Shown here piece by piece: positions 42,799-49,837 of a stretch of 64,000 nt of DNA. The notes below the pieces were generated by a model, which saw only the letters and a list, made by a program, of their open reading frames with translations, did not search any database and had not been told where the DNA came from. The stretch covers positions 1-64,000 of the forward strand of contig NZ_JYIY01000069.1 in the NCBI RefSeq assembly GCF_000956535.1. The letters run 5' to 3'. Position 1 is the first letter of the stretch; every line of letters begins with the position of its first letter. Source of the stretch: Microbacterium ginsengisoli (lineage in GTDB: Bacteria > Actinomycetota > Actinomycetes > Actinomycetales > Microbacteriaceae). A program made the position numbers and the translations under genes.

Positions 42799-43341
42799 TC
42801 AGGCCTCCTGCATGATTCGGGCGTACGCGGCGTTGGCGCGCGCCGGGTTGAAGGGTTCACGCGCGTGGTGTGCGCGGGAGTGTTCTTGGCCGCAGGCGCG
42901 GCACTGGCGGCCGCCGTTCGCGAGTGCGCCGAGGCGGAGGTTCGGAGCGACGAGCTGGTGCCCACGGGGGCACTCGGTCTTGGAGGAGTTGTGGTGCGTG
43001 CCGTGGAGCACGCGGTCCTCGTTGTTCTCGCCCCTCGTGCCGTAGCGAAGGTTCGACACGGCGTTGTGAGCGGGGTTGCCGTCGAGGTGACGGGTTTCGA
43101 GTCCGGCCGGCAGTGGGCCGAGGAACGCCTCGCCGACGATGCGGTGGACCTCGAACGTGCGCCCTCGACCGTCTCGCCACAGGCTCAGGTGGAGGTGTCC
43201 GCTGTCGCGGACGGCGGCGCGCAGCTCGGACCCGGATATGGCGCGGCCGAGAGAGTCGCGGCGGGGGAGGGATCGAACTGCACCCTCGTCGCTAACCTCG
43301 TAGATGCCTTCGTAGCCGACAACGGCGAGCCACCGGGCCAT
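42799..43341 (-). CDS. HNH homing endonuclease (NUMOD4 type)
   Basis: 180 residues. NUMOD4 start (VVGYEGIYEVSDEGAVRSLPR), HNH core (FEVHRIVGEAFLGPLPAGLETRHLDGNPAHNAVSNLRYGTRGENN) and Zn tail (KTECPRGHQLVAPNLRLG...RQCRACGQEH). Very similar tail to the HNH at 20514. Inserted directly upstream of the ATPase gene, ending one base before its start, without disturbing it. Confidence 0.88.
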   Translation of the reverse strand: MARWLAVVGYEGIYEVSDEGAVRSLPRRDSLGRAISGSELRAAVRDSGHLHLSLWRDGRGRTFEVHRIVGEAFLGPLPAGLETRHLDGNPAHNAVSNLRYGTRGENNEDRVLHGTHHNSSKTECPRGHQLVAPNLRLGALANGGRQCRACGQEHSRAHHAREPFNPARANAAYARIMQEA

Positions 43342-43363
43342 CAGCGGTCTCCATCCATGCGGT

Positions 43364-43528
43364 TCATCGGTGTTCCTTTCGGCGGCGGGATCTGATCGCG
43401 CGGAGCCCTGCCAGACCCGCGATGAGAAGGACCACGACCAGCAGGTCGAGTCCGTTGATGGGGCGGTCAGCGATCGCGAACGGCGCGAGCAGCAGACCGA
43501 GGATGAGGGCGGCGGCGAACCCGATCAC
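43364..43528 (-). CDS. Small membrane protein
   Basis: 54 residues from GTG 43528 overlapping the upstream stop (GTGA). Two hydrophobic segments (GFAAALILGLLLAPFAI and LDLLVVVLLIAGLAGLRAI) flank a short polar loop; the C-terminus is basic (RSRRRKEHR). Too short for a confident family. Confidence 0.55.
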   Translation of the reverse strand: MIGFAAALILGLLLAPFAIADRPINGLDLLVVVLLIAGLAGLRAIRSRRRKEHR

Positions 43529-44106
43529 AGCGGGTCACCGCCGAGACGGTCGTGGAGGGTGTTCTCCTCGAGGTCGACCTCGAGGCTGTCGAACACGGAC
43601 CAGACAAGGTCCAGCCACGTGTTCGGCCGGCGGGCGTCTTCGATGTCGAGATCCGGGTCGGTGTCGTGCTGGTCGCGGTACGACTCCCACGCGGTAGTGA
43701 TCGCCTGCGAGATCTGCTGGTCCGTGCGGGTGATGCCCGCCGCGAGCAGACGGTCGCGGACGTCCTCGACACGGGACTGGTAGGGGAGAGTCGGGCCAAT
43801 GCGCCAAACCGCGGCGGACACGCCGTCCTGCTTCACCCGTCCGGCCTTGTGCACACGGTCGTCGGCGACGAGCTCCCCGCGGGCGGTGCGGATGCGGGAG
43901 TCGGAGAACCGGTGCCCGGCGCGCCGCACCTCGACGACGATCTGCTTATCGGTCAGCGCGATCCCGAACGCGAGGACGTCGAGGACAGCGGCCTGAGACG
44001 CGGCGACGGACGACGCGGACGCGTCCGCGGCCTCGTGGGACTCGATCGGGTCGAACAGGCGCGCCCGGGGGGAGTCGCCGTTCATGACGATCTGCGGGAC
44101 ACTCAC
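43525..44106 (-). CDS. Hypothetical phage protein with winged-helix-like region
   Basis: 193 residues. The segment QAAVLDVLAFGIALTDKQIVVEVRRAGHRFSDSRIRTARGELVADDRVHKAG is a good winged HTH, repeated weakly in RVEDVRDRLLAAGITRTDQQISQAITTAW. A DNA-binding role is likely. The C-terminus is acidic. The GTG start overlaps the preceding stop. Confidence 0.6.
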   Translation of the reverse strand: MSVPQIVMNGDSPRARLFDPIESHEAADASASSVAASQAAVLDVLAFGIALTDKQIVVEVRRAGHRFSDSRIRTARGELVADDRVHKAGRVKQDGVSAAVWRIGPTLPYQSRVEDVRDRLLAAGITRTDQQISQAITTAWESYRDQHDTDPDLDIEDARRPNTWLDLVWSVFDSLEVDLEENTLHDRLGGDPL

Positions 44107-44255
44107 AGGACCGCCGCCCCCCAGATCGCCATGGCGACGAGGAACGGGATCATCCAGGGCGCGACCTTCTCCGCGACCTCGTCCACCCGCGAAGCGAGCA
44201 CCGCGCGAGCACGTGCACGATCGGTGCGGCGGACGGCCACCTTCGAGGCATCCAT
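44103..44255 (-). CDS. Small membrane protein
   Basis: 50 residues, basic N-terminus (VAVRRTDRARARAV) and one C-terminal helix (VAPWMIPFLVAMAIWGAAVL). ATG 44255 shares a base with the previous stop (TGATG). Confidence 0.5.
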   Translation of the reverse strand: MDASKVAVRRTDRARARAVLASRVDEVAEKVAPWMIPFLVAMAIWGAAVL

Positions 44256-44593
44256 CACGCGACCTCCACGCACTCGAACGACTCCGTCACATCGGCCGGG
44301 CGCATCAGCGTGCGCTCGGGCGTGCCGACGTGGACGACTTCGAATCGCACGGCCCCGCAGAGGTGACGGACCGCCGTCACCCTTTGCCCGTCCGCCAGAT
44401 CCGTGACCTCGATGCGCTCGCGAAGATGCTCGGCCCACGCGGCCACGGACTCGACCGAGTCAGCGATCACGGTCACCGTGAGCGGGCTGTCCGGGTACTT
44501 CAACCCGGGCCGCTCGTCCGGGAACAGCACCACCGTGTTCGCCAAGGCGCGCAGCCCCTCGGCGATATCCACGACGTCGAACGCGTCGCTCAT
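44255..44593 (-). CDS. Hypothetical phage protein
   Basis: 112 residues, alpha/beta (DVVDIAEGLRALANTVVLFPDERPG...LTVTVIADSVESVAAWAEHLRERIEVTDLADGQRVTAVRHLCGAVRFEVVHV). No family is recognised. Coupled to both neighbours. Confidence 0.55.
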   Translation of the reverse strand: MSDAFDVVDIAEGLRALANTVVLFPDERPGLKYPDSPLTVTVIADSVESVAAWAEHLRERIEVTDLADGQRVTAVRHLCGAVRFEVVHVGTPERTLMRPADVTESFECVEVA

Positions 44594-45012
44594 GCTGCCT
44601 TCTCCTTTGCTGCTTCGAGCAGCAGCTCGCGGAACTTCGCAAGGTGTCCGTACTTCGCCTGGAGGATGCGGATCTCACGCTTCAGCTCGCTGAGGAGCAG
44701 GCGCGCGCTGAACGGGTCGGCGAGCACCTCCTCGGTCGGCACGTAGCCTTCCGACGGGCTGTCCTCCCCGCGGACCGCGACGAAGGCGCGCACGTCTGTG
44801 GTGGTCTCCGCATCGGACGCGAATGTGATCTTGACGCTGCGGATCAACTCGGCTGCCTGGTCCCGGCGGTACTTCTCTGCCGCAACGTCGTCTCGCCACT
44901 CGAACCGCCAGTGAAGGGGCGCATCCTCCGCACGGGACGCGTCGACCACGTTCATCGGTGTCAGGGCGCCGTACGCGGCGCGGATGCTGAGCAGCTCATC
45001 GCGGAGGCTCAT
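44590..45012 (-). CDS. Hypothetical phage protein
   Basis: 140 residues. LRDELLSIRAAYGALTPMNVVDASRAEDAPLHWRFEWRDDVAAEKYRRDQAAELIRSVKITF is a pattern seen in many phages, usually near the gene that follows here. The C-terminus (LLLSELKREIRILQAKYGHLAKFRELLLEAAKEKA) is a coiled coil. Function unknown. Confidence 0.65.
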   Translation of the reverse strand: MSLRDELLSIRAAYGALTPMNVVDASRAEDAPLHWRFEWRDDVAAEKYRRDQAAELIRSVKITFASDAETTTDVRAFVAVRGEDSPSEGYVPTEEVLADPFSARLLLSELKREIRILQAKYGHLAKFRELLLEAAKEKAA

Positions 45013-45653
45013 GAGAGCACTTCGATTTCACGTGACGCGTCGACCGCGTAGGTGCCGAATTCACCGCGCTTCTCGGGACGCCACTCGCCGACCCCGATGC
45101 CCAGGCCGCCCGCATCGATGAGAGACAAGACCGACTGACGCGAGATCGAGGAGGTAACGAACGTCACCTCGAGAACCGCCGACCACGTCGGGAACTCAGG
45201 GCGGTACCGGAGGTCTGCGGATCTCGACGGGCCGCCGAGACGCACCACGTCTTCCCGCATCCGCGGCTCCCCGACGATCTCGACGAGTTGCTGCGGGTCG
45301 GCCTCGGAGAGGATGCCGCGCATGAAGATGAACTGACGCAGCGACGTCATCGACACCGACTTGTCGTAGAACCGAGCGGCGCCAATGGTCGCCGCCTTGA
45401 AGGCGGTAACGGGGAACCCGAAACGGTCACCGTTCGGATCGCTGATCCGATACAGCGCCGCGGTGTACTCGGATCGCGGGTCGCGGACCTCCTTCAGCTT
45501 CTTCCGGCCCTGCTGCGCGTCGAGCATCTGACGCTTCGACTTCTCGGAGAAGTTATGCACGATCAGCGGCGATGTGCCGACGATCGGAACGCGCACTGTC
45601 TCCGCAGCGATCCGGTCGATCTGAATCGCTGCGCCTTCGGTTACACTCGCCAT
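45009..45653 (-). CDS. Conserved early phage protein of unknown function
   Basis: 214 residues from ATG 45653. Features: VPIVGTSPLIVHNFSEKSKRQMLDAQQ, RDPRSEYTAALYR, FGFPVTAFKAATIGAARFYDKS, GEPRMREDVVRLGGPSRSADLRYRPEFPTW, and the glycine loop GLGIGVGEWRPEKRGEFGTY. This set recurs in early regions of unrelated siphoviruses. The G-x-G-x-GEWRP loop recalls RAMP-type nucleic-acid-binding folds, but that is only an impression. It is the first gene of the operon. Confidence 0.7.
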   Translation of the reverse strand: MASVTEGAAIQIDRIAAETVRVPIVGTSPLIVHNFSEKSKRQMLDAQQGRKKLKEVRDPRSEYTAALYRISDPNGDRFGFPVTAFKAATIGAARFYDKSVSMTSLRQFIFMRGILSEADPQQLVEIVGEPRMREDVVRLGGPSRSADLRYRPEFPTWSAVLEVTFVTSSISRQSVLSLIDAGGLGIGVGEWRPEKRGEFGTYAVDASREIEVLS

Positions 45654-45672
45654 GAGAATCCCATCTCGTTCG

Positions 45673-45696
45673 AGCGCCCCGTTGCTGCGGGGCGCT
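45673..45696. repeat. Leader hairpin in front of the early operon
   Basis: AGCGCCCCG (45673-45681) pairs perfectly with 45688-45696, loop TTGCTG, 20 nt upstream of ATG 45653 on the minus strand. On the plus strand TTTCT follows it. It could be an attenuator, an antitermination site, or a block to plus-strand transcription. Confidence 0.65.
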
Positions 45697-45789
45697 TTCT
45701 CGTGGTGCGGTCGCGTGACCGCCCGTGCGCGTCGACGACTCGAACGTCGATGTGATCCACTCGCGCGAACTTCCTCATGCCGGCCGCAC

Positions 45790-45940
45790 CGCGCCCAGCC
45801 GAGCCCTGCCGGAACCAGCGCTGCCATGCCATGCCTGCCGTGCCCTGCCGCGCCAAGCCCTGCCAAACCAGGCCCATCCGCGCCTGCCATGCCCTGCCGC
45901 GCCAGGCCATGCCGCACCAGGCCACGCCATGCCTGCCACG
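45790..45940. repeat. GGCNN pentamer-phased repeat array
   Basis: On the minus strand GGC recurs every 5 nt (GGCAT GGCGT GGCCT ... GGCAT GGCCT GGCGC GGCAG) for about 150 nt with few breaks. It lies in the non-coding leader between the HTH gene (45941) and the first operon gene. The frame that reads as Met-Ala-Trp-Gly-Arg repeats is a by-product. Possible roles: phage origin, protein-binding array or structured RNA. Confidence 0.75.
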
Positions 45941-46189
45941 TCAGACCGCCCGAAGCAGCTCACGCATGCGCTTCGTCCGCTGGTGAGCCTCAGACCGTGT
46001 CGGGTCACTCGGCTCGTGATGCGTCATCGCACGAACCCGCTCTACGTCCTCGGCGGACATGCGACGAGTGCGCTCGCTGAACTTCGAGTGCGGCCAGCGC
46101 CCTGCGTAGACGTTGTCCCGCACGACCTCGTACGGGATGCTGAGCTGCTCTGCGATCTCGCGGAGCGTGAACAGCGCTTGGGTGCTCAC
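45941..46189 (-). CDS. HTH protein (excisionase/MerR-like)
   Basis: 82 residues. ALFTLREIAEQLSIPYEVVRDNVYAGRWPHSKFSERTRRMSAEDVERVRAM is a winged HTH of the excisionase type. The start overlaps the end of the Cro-like gene, so both are one transcript. Xis or early regulator is likely. Confidence 0.75.
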   Translation of the reverse strand: MSTQALFTLREIAEQLSIPYEVVRDNVYAGRWPHSKFSERTRRMSAEDVERVRAMTHHEPSDPTRSEAHQRTKRMRELLRAV

Positions 46190-46419
46190 GCCGCATCCTC
46201 TACTCGGAATTCCTCGGGTAGGAGCTGTGTGGGATGGAGGCCGAGTGCCTTAGCGATTCGGGCGATCTCGCTGATCGTGAATTCTCCGCCGCCGCGAACC
46301 TTGCGGCGCAGGGTCGGAATCGCGAGACCCGCACGCTCGGCGGTCCACTTCACCGAGCGATCCGCGGCGAGGATTGCGTCCTCGACCAGCTCCGCTGGTG
46401 TCTTCGAGTCGGTAGTCAT
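46186..46419 (-). CDS. Cro-like/early HTH regulator
   Basis: 77 residues from ATG 46419. AELVEDAILAADRSVKWTAERAGLAIPTLRRKVRGGGEFTISEIARIAKALGLHPTQLL is an XRE-type HTH. It is divergent from the plus-strand repressor across a 104-bp operator region. A -10 box (TATAGT, 46431-46426) ends 6 nt before the ATG, giving a leaderless mRNA. Confidence 0.8.
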   Translation of the reverse strand: MTTDSKTPAELVEDAILAADRSVKWTAERAGLAIPTLRRKVRGGGEFTISEIARIAKALGLHPTQLLPEEFRVEDAA

Positions 46420-46425
46420 ATGAAG

Positions 46426-46454
46426 ACTATAGAGTACGAATGAGTACCGAACAA
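46426..46454 (-). promoter_or_regulatory. Leftward early promoter
   Basis: -35 TTGTTC (46454-46449), 17-bp spacer, -10 TATAGT (46431-46426). Direct repeats GAGTAC at 46432-46437 and 46442-46447, one helical turn apart, lie in the spacer and are candidate operators. Confidence 0.75.
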
Positions 46455-46476
46455 GCGTTGTCCGAACTTTCAAGGT

Positions 46477-46509
46477 AGCAATTTGACTACCCTTGGTAGT
46501 CAAATTGCT
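46477..46509. promoter_or_regulatory. Immunity operator, 15-bp perfect inverted repeat
   Basis: AGCAATTTGACTACC (46477-46491), spacer CTT, then its exact reverse complement (46495-46509). It lies just upstream of TATGGT (46512-46517), the probable -10 of the plus-strand repressor. Binding here would autoregulate the repressor and could affect the divergent promoter. Confidence 0.85.
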
Positions 46510-46523
46510 GCTATGGTCCCCGT

Positions 46524-46769
46524 ATGGGAGATTACGGAGACGCCTTCAATGCTGCGGTGGCAGCCGAACTAAGGGGCCAGCGCGCGAAGCAACGCATCAC
46601 CATCGATGAGCTCGTGCGTCGTACGGGCTACGCCAAGAGCACCGTCCTCAACTACCTCAATGGGCACCGTGACATTCCACTGTCCGCACTCGCTGAGCTC
46701 TGCCGAGCATTGGACGTCAGCTATCGAGCCATCGCCGATCGCGCCGAGCAAGCGCTCAATGGCGAATGA
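46524..46769 (+). CDS. Phage repressor-like XRE HTH protein
   Basis: 81 residues. AFNAAVAAELRGQRAKQRITIDELVRRTGYAKSTVLNYLNGHRDIPLSALAELCRALDVSYRAI is a clean HTH_XRE fold with nothing added, unlike LexA-type repressors with a protease domain. It is the only HTH gene on the plus strand next to the operator, so it is the likely immunity repressor. TATGGT ends 6 nt before ATG 46524, so a leaderless mRNA is probable. Confidence 0.82.
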   Translation: MGDYGDAFNAAVAAELRGQRAKQRITIDELVRRTGYAKSTVLNYLNGHRDIPLSALAELCRALDVSYRAIADRAEQALNGE

Positions 46770-46923
46770 CGGGCTTACGCCACATGCTCGTGCTACCTCT
46801 GCGACTACTGCGACAGTGAGCAATCAAACCCCCAAGTTTCGAATGTTTGTTCGACTATAGGACTGGCATGGGACACTTACAAGCGGCAGAGTGGTCACTG
46901 CACATTCATCAGTGGGGGTAATC

Positions 46924-47562
46924 ATGGGAGACGAAGTTGAGCCAGCACCGGAAGGGCCCGCGACTTGGCGCGAGCGGATTAGGGGCATCGGGCGAGAGGT
47001 GAAGCCGGGCGGGAAGGCCTGGGTGCCGGCGCTCGCGATTCTCGGTGCGATCGTGGTGGTAGCTGCAATCGGGGTGCCGACTATCCTTCGAATCCAGGAC
47101 CAGGCACGGTCCGTTGAACTCCTATCGACTCAACTAGCAAACACCGAGTCTGACCTCAGCATCGCGAAGGCCGAGGCGAAGAACCTTGGCGACTCGCTAG
47201 CTGCTGCCCGGAACAGCGCAGCCCAGAAGGATGCTGACATAGCCGCGCGCGAAGCCGACTTGAAGGCGCGAGAGGACGCCGTGAGTCAGCGTGAAGCTGC
47301 CGTGTCCGCGACAGAGCAGAAGATCGCTGAGAACTCATTCTCGGGCGGCGTCTACGTCGTGGGCACCGACGTCGCTGCGGGCACGTACCGGACGGGGCAG
47401 ATCGACTCGGGGCTCTGCTACTACGCATGGAAGGCGGGAACCGATTCGGACTCTCGGATTCTCGATAACAACGTCGTGCAGGAGGGCGCAGCAACTGCGA
47501 CCCTGCGAGAGGGTCAGGTGTTCGAGTCAAGCGGCTGCGGCACTTGGACGAAGTTGGGATAG
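46924..47562 (+). CDS. Membrane-anchored coiled-coil protein, possible exclusion/moron gene
   Basis: 212 residues from ATG 46924 after AGTGGGGG. One membrane helix (WVPALAILGAIVVVAAIGVPTIL, ~35-57), then a coiled coil (ELLSTQLANTESDLSIAKAEAKNLGDSLAAARN...READLKAREDAVSQREAAV), then a ~65-residue C-terminal domain (GGVYVVGTDVAAGTYRTG...CYYAWKAGTDSDSRILDNNVV...CGTWTKLG). It is downstream of the repressor on the same strand, next to attR, so it is probably expressed in the lysogen. Superinfection exclusion is a plausible but unproven role. Confidence 0.72.
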   Translation: MGDEVEPAPEGPATWRERIRGIGREVKPGGKAWVPALAILGAIVVVAAIGVPTILRIQDQARSVELLSTQLANTESDLSIAKAEAKNLGDSLAAARNSAAQKDADIAAREADLKAREDAVSQREAAVSATEQKIAENSFSGGVYVVGTDVAAGTYRTGQIDSGLCYYAWKAGTDSDSRILDNNVVQEGAATATLREGQVFESSGCGTWTKLG

Positions 47563-47671
47563 CTCTGTTGACTGCGTCAACGAATGGCCGATTTCGTGGG
47601 TGCTCGTAGCTTCATTTCGGACTGGCCACCCGCGAAATTTCAATCCTCTAACGCGTTGCCGCGGTGCGAGG

Positions 47672-47700
47672 GAGGGTTCAAATCCCTCCGTCTCCGCCAG
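47672..47700 (+). repeat. attR core
   Basis: Identical to 6572-6600 over 29 bp. To the left is phage sequence (no tRNA body); to the right the host terminator begins at once. Confidence 0.95.
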
Positions 47701-47724
47701 AAACCCCCGGATGCCCGGGGGTTT
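47701..47724 (+). terminator. Host terminator of tRNA-Ser(GCT), displaced by the prophage
   Basis: AAACCCCCGG (47701-47710), loop ATGC, CCGGGGGTTT (47715-47724), then a T. A textbook intrinsic terminator, directly after the attR CCAG where the tRNA would originally have ended. Confidence 0.9.
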
Positions 47725-47752
47725 TCGCGTTGTCCGTGAGTTCTCGAGTGCG

Positions 47753-49033
47753 TCAGGAGTCGGCCTGCGCGCGGGCCGCGATGAACGGCTCGGAGGCGCG
47801 CACCTCGAGCGCGGCCTGGGTGGCCGTGGTCCGCTCGATGAGACGATGACCCATCAGCCGCTCGGCCTTCTCGAGCCTGCTGACCAGGGTGTTCCGATGG
47901 ATGAACAGGCGGTCGGCGGCGGGTGCGATGCGCGTGCGTGTGTCGAAGAACACTCGCACGGTCTCGCGCAGCTCGGCCATCTCGTCCGTGTCTGCCGACA
48001 GGTCTTGCAGCACTGTCTCGGCGAACCACATCGCCCGTTCCGGGTCCTGCAGCAGGAGCGCCCGTAGGGCGACGTCGCGGTAGAGCGCGCCGCGGCGGCG
48101 GCGCTCGCCCCGACTCACCGCGAGCGCCGCGAGTGACTTGAGATGGCTTCTCCGGAAACCCGCGCGACCCGGATGGGCTTCGCCGATGCCGACGAGCAGT
48201 GTGTCGTCGAATCGCAGCGCATCGAGGGATTCCACGCGCACCGGGCCGTCTGTCGTGACCCAGAGCCAGACCTCGCCAGACCCTGTCGCGTGCCGCACCG
48301 AGCGCGTGGTGCCGACCGCGCGCTGCAGGGCATCGGCGACCGCGTCCACCGCGCGCGGGGTCATCGTCGCTCCGGGCGGTGCGCCGATCGTGCTCGCCAG
48401 ATGCCAGCTCTCGACCGGAACCCCCAGCACGGATGAGGCCACCTGGTCGTCGACCGCTTCTCCCGCGACGAGGGAGCGCACCATCGCCCGCCGGCGTGCG
48501 TGTTCCGACTGGAACGCACGGCGCCGCTCCGCATCGATTGCCGAGATGAACGCACCTACCCACCCGTCGACGGTCTGGGTCACGACGTGGGTGAGTGCGG
48601 GGACGTCGGCCGCCCCTCCGAGTTCGACCGCCCGAGAGACGAGGGCGTCGAGCCACGCGTGCTGCATCATGCGCATCGTGTCGACGACCCGCCCCAGCGG
48701 AATGTCGCGAGCGACGATGTCGTCGGCGAACGCGCGCTCTGCCAGGCGCTCGTCGGGGGTGGTCGGTTCCGATGCGACGCACCGCTCGATCGCCTCGGCG
48801 AGCACGTGCTCGGCGAGGGCGCGCATGTGGGGCCACGGCGCGAGTGCGTCCGCATCGGGCCGCGCTCTCAGTACACCGAGCGTGTGGTCCACGGTCGCGA
48901 CCACCCAGCGCACCGGCCCCTCGCCGAGTGGGGCATGCAGGCGTTCCAGCTCGTCGTCGGGCAGTGAGGCGGCCGTCGTGGGGGCGCCGTCGAGCGTGCA
49001 AACGAGCTCGCGCAGCCGACCCGGGGAGGACAT
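47753..49033 (-). CDS. PucR/CdaR-type helix-turn-helix regulator
   Basis: 426 residues. The C-terminal HTH_30 domain is clear: ELRETVRVFFDTRTRIAPAADRLFIHRNTLVSRLEKAERLMGHRL. The middle (~185-290) is a GGDEF-like degenerate domain, as in PucR/CdaR proteins, and the N-terminal helical part (MRALAEHVLAEAIERCVAS...RVVDTMRMMQHAWLDALVSRAVEL) is a RsbRD-like sensor. The target genes are unknown. Confidence 0.82.
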   Translation of the reverse strand: MSSPGRLRELVCTLDGAPTTAASLPDDELERLHAPLGEGPVRWVVATVDHTLGVLRARPDADALAPWPHMRALAEHVLAEAIERCVASEPTTPDERLAERAFADDIVARDIPLGRVVDTMRMMQHAWLDALVSRAVELGGAADVPALTHVVTQTVDGWVGAFISAIDAERRRAFQSEHARRRAMVRSLVAGEAVDDQVASSVLGVPVESWHLASTIGAPPGATMTPRAVDAVADALQRAVGTTRSVRHATGSGEVWLWVTTDGPVRVESLDALRFDDTLLVGIGEAHPGRAGFRRSHLKSLAALAVSRGERRRRGALYRDVALRALLLQDPERAMWFAETVLQDLSADTDEMAELRETVRVFFDTRTRIAPAADRLFIHRNTLVSRLEKAERLMGHRLIERTTATQAALEVRASEPFIAARAQADS

Positions 49034-49185
49034 GCGGTCAGCCTAGGCGCACCGTGCACTCTGCACAGAGAGCGCTGTGAAGAGTGGTCGAAGCGACCGA
49101 TGAGCGGCGACGCGAACACCGCGATCGTGGTGGTCATGCGGGACAACCGCCCGCGAACATCCCCCGTGATCAGGAGGTCACCGTC

Positions 49186-49791
49186 ATGCCCGAATCGAAC
49201 ATCATCGCCGTCACCTTCGACGACCGCTCGAACGCCTTCCAGGCGCTCAGCGAGCTGAAGGGAGCAGGCATGGAAGGCCGCGTCGACGTCGCCGCCGCGG
49301 CCGTCGTCACCCGCGACGCCGACGGGCGCATCTCGATGCCCGACGGCGTCGACAACAACGGCGCCATGGGCACCTGGGGCGGCAGCCTCGTGGGACTCCT
49401 GATCGGCGTGATCGGCGGACCCATCGGCATGCTGCTCGGCTGGACGGGCGGGCTGCTCGTGGGCGGCGCCTTCGATCTGCGGCGCGTCGACCGCTCGGCG
49501 GGCGCGCTCGAGCAGATCAGCAGTGCCATCCCGATCGGCGGCACCGCCCTCATCGCCGAGGTCACCGAGTACGCCCGTGAGGTCGTCGACGGTGAGATGG
49601 CGAAGCTCGACGGCGTCGTCATCCGGCGCCCGCGCGAGGAGGTGCTCGACGAGATGGAGGCCGCCGAGGAGGCCTACCGTGAAGCCGAGAAGGAGGCGCG
49701 GCGTCACGCGCGTGAGCAGCGCAAGGCCGAGCGCAAGACCGATGCGGCGGAGCGCACCGCGGCGCTGAAGGAGAAGCTCGGCGCCAGTTGA
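49186..49791 (+). CDS. DUF1269-family membrane protein
   Basis: 201 residues from ATG 49186 (CAGGAGGTCACC upstream). NIIAVTFDDRSNAFQALSELKGAGMEGRVDVAAAAVVTRDADG and the glycine-rich hydrophobic hairpin (GAMGTWGGSLVGLLIGVIGGPIGMLLGWTGGLLVGGAFD) are DUF1269 marks. The C-terminus is a charged coiled coil. Members are stress-associated, function unknown. Confidence 0.85.
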   Translation: MPESNIIAVTFDDRSNAFQALSELKGAGMEGRVDVAAAAVVTRDADGRISMPDGVDNNGAMGTWGGSLVGLLIGVIGGPIGMLLGWTGGLLVGGAFDLRRVDRSAGALEQISSAIPIGGTALIAEVTEYAREVVDGEMAKLDGVVIRRPREEVLDEMEAAEEAYREAEKEARRHAREQRKAERKTDAAERTAALKEKLGAS

Positions 49792-49805
49792 TCCGCCATG
49801 CGAAG

Positions 49806-49837
49806 AGGGCTGCCGGTGCAGGAGCGCCGGCAGCCCT
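49806..49837 (+). terminator. Terminator after the DUF1269 gene
   Basis: AGGGCTGCCGG (49806-49816) pairs perfectly with CCGGCAGCCCT (49827-49837), 15 nt after the stop codon. Confidence 0.85.

Larger units (their letters stand above)
6572..47700. mobile_element. Siphovirus prophage integrated in tRNA-Ser(GCT)
   Basis: Exact 29-bp direct repeats bound the element (6572-6600 and 47672-47700). Inside are two tyrosine recombinases, a divergent HTH immunity region, a recombination module (exonuclease, RecT, ATPase, SSB, resolvase), small and large terminase, portal, minor head protein, scaffold, capsid, connectors, tail tube, G/GT, tape measure, tail-tip, endolysin and holin genes in canonical order on the minus strand. 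No obvious frameshift or deletion is seen in the core genes, so it may be inducible. Confidence 0.96.

Noticed and set aside
45641..45925. Minus-strand frame encoding Met-Ala-Trp-Gly-Arg repeats
   Set aside because: It is the translation of the GGCNN array; composition is not protein-like and it would overlap the first operon gene's start.
45790..45940. A CRISPR array
   Set aside because: The repeat period is 5 nt with no spacers; no cas genes are present anywhere in the window.
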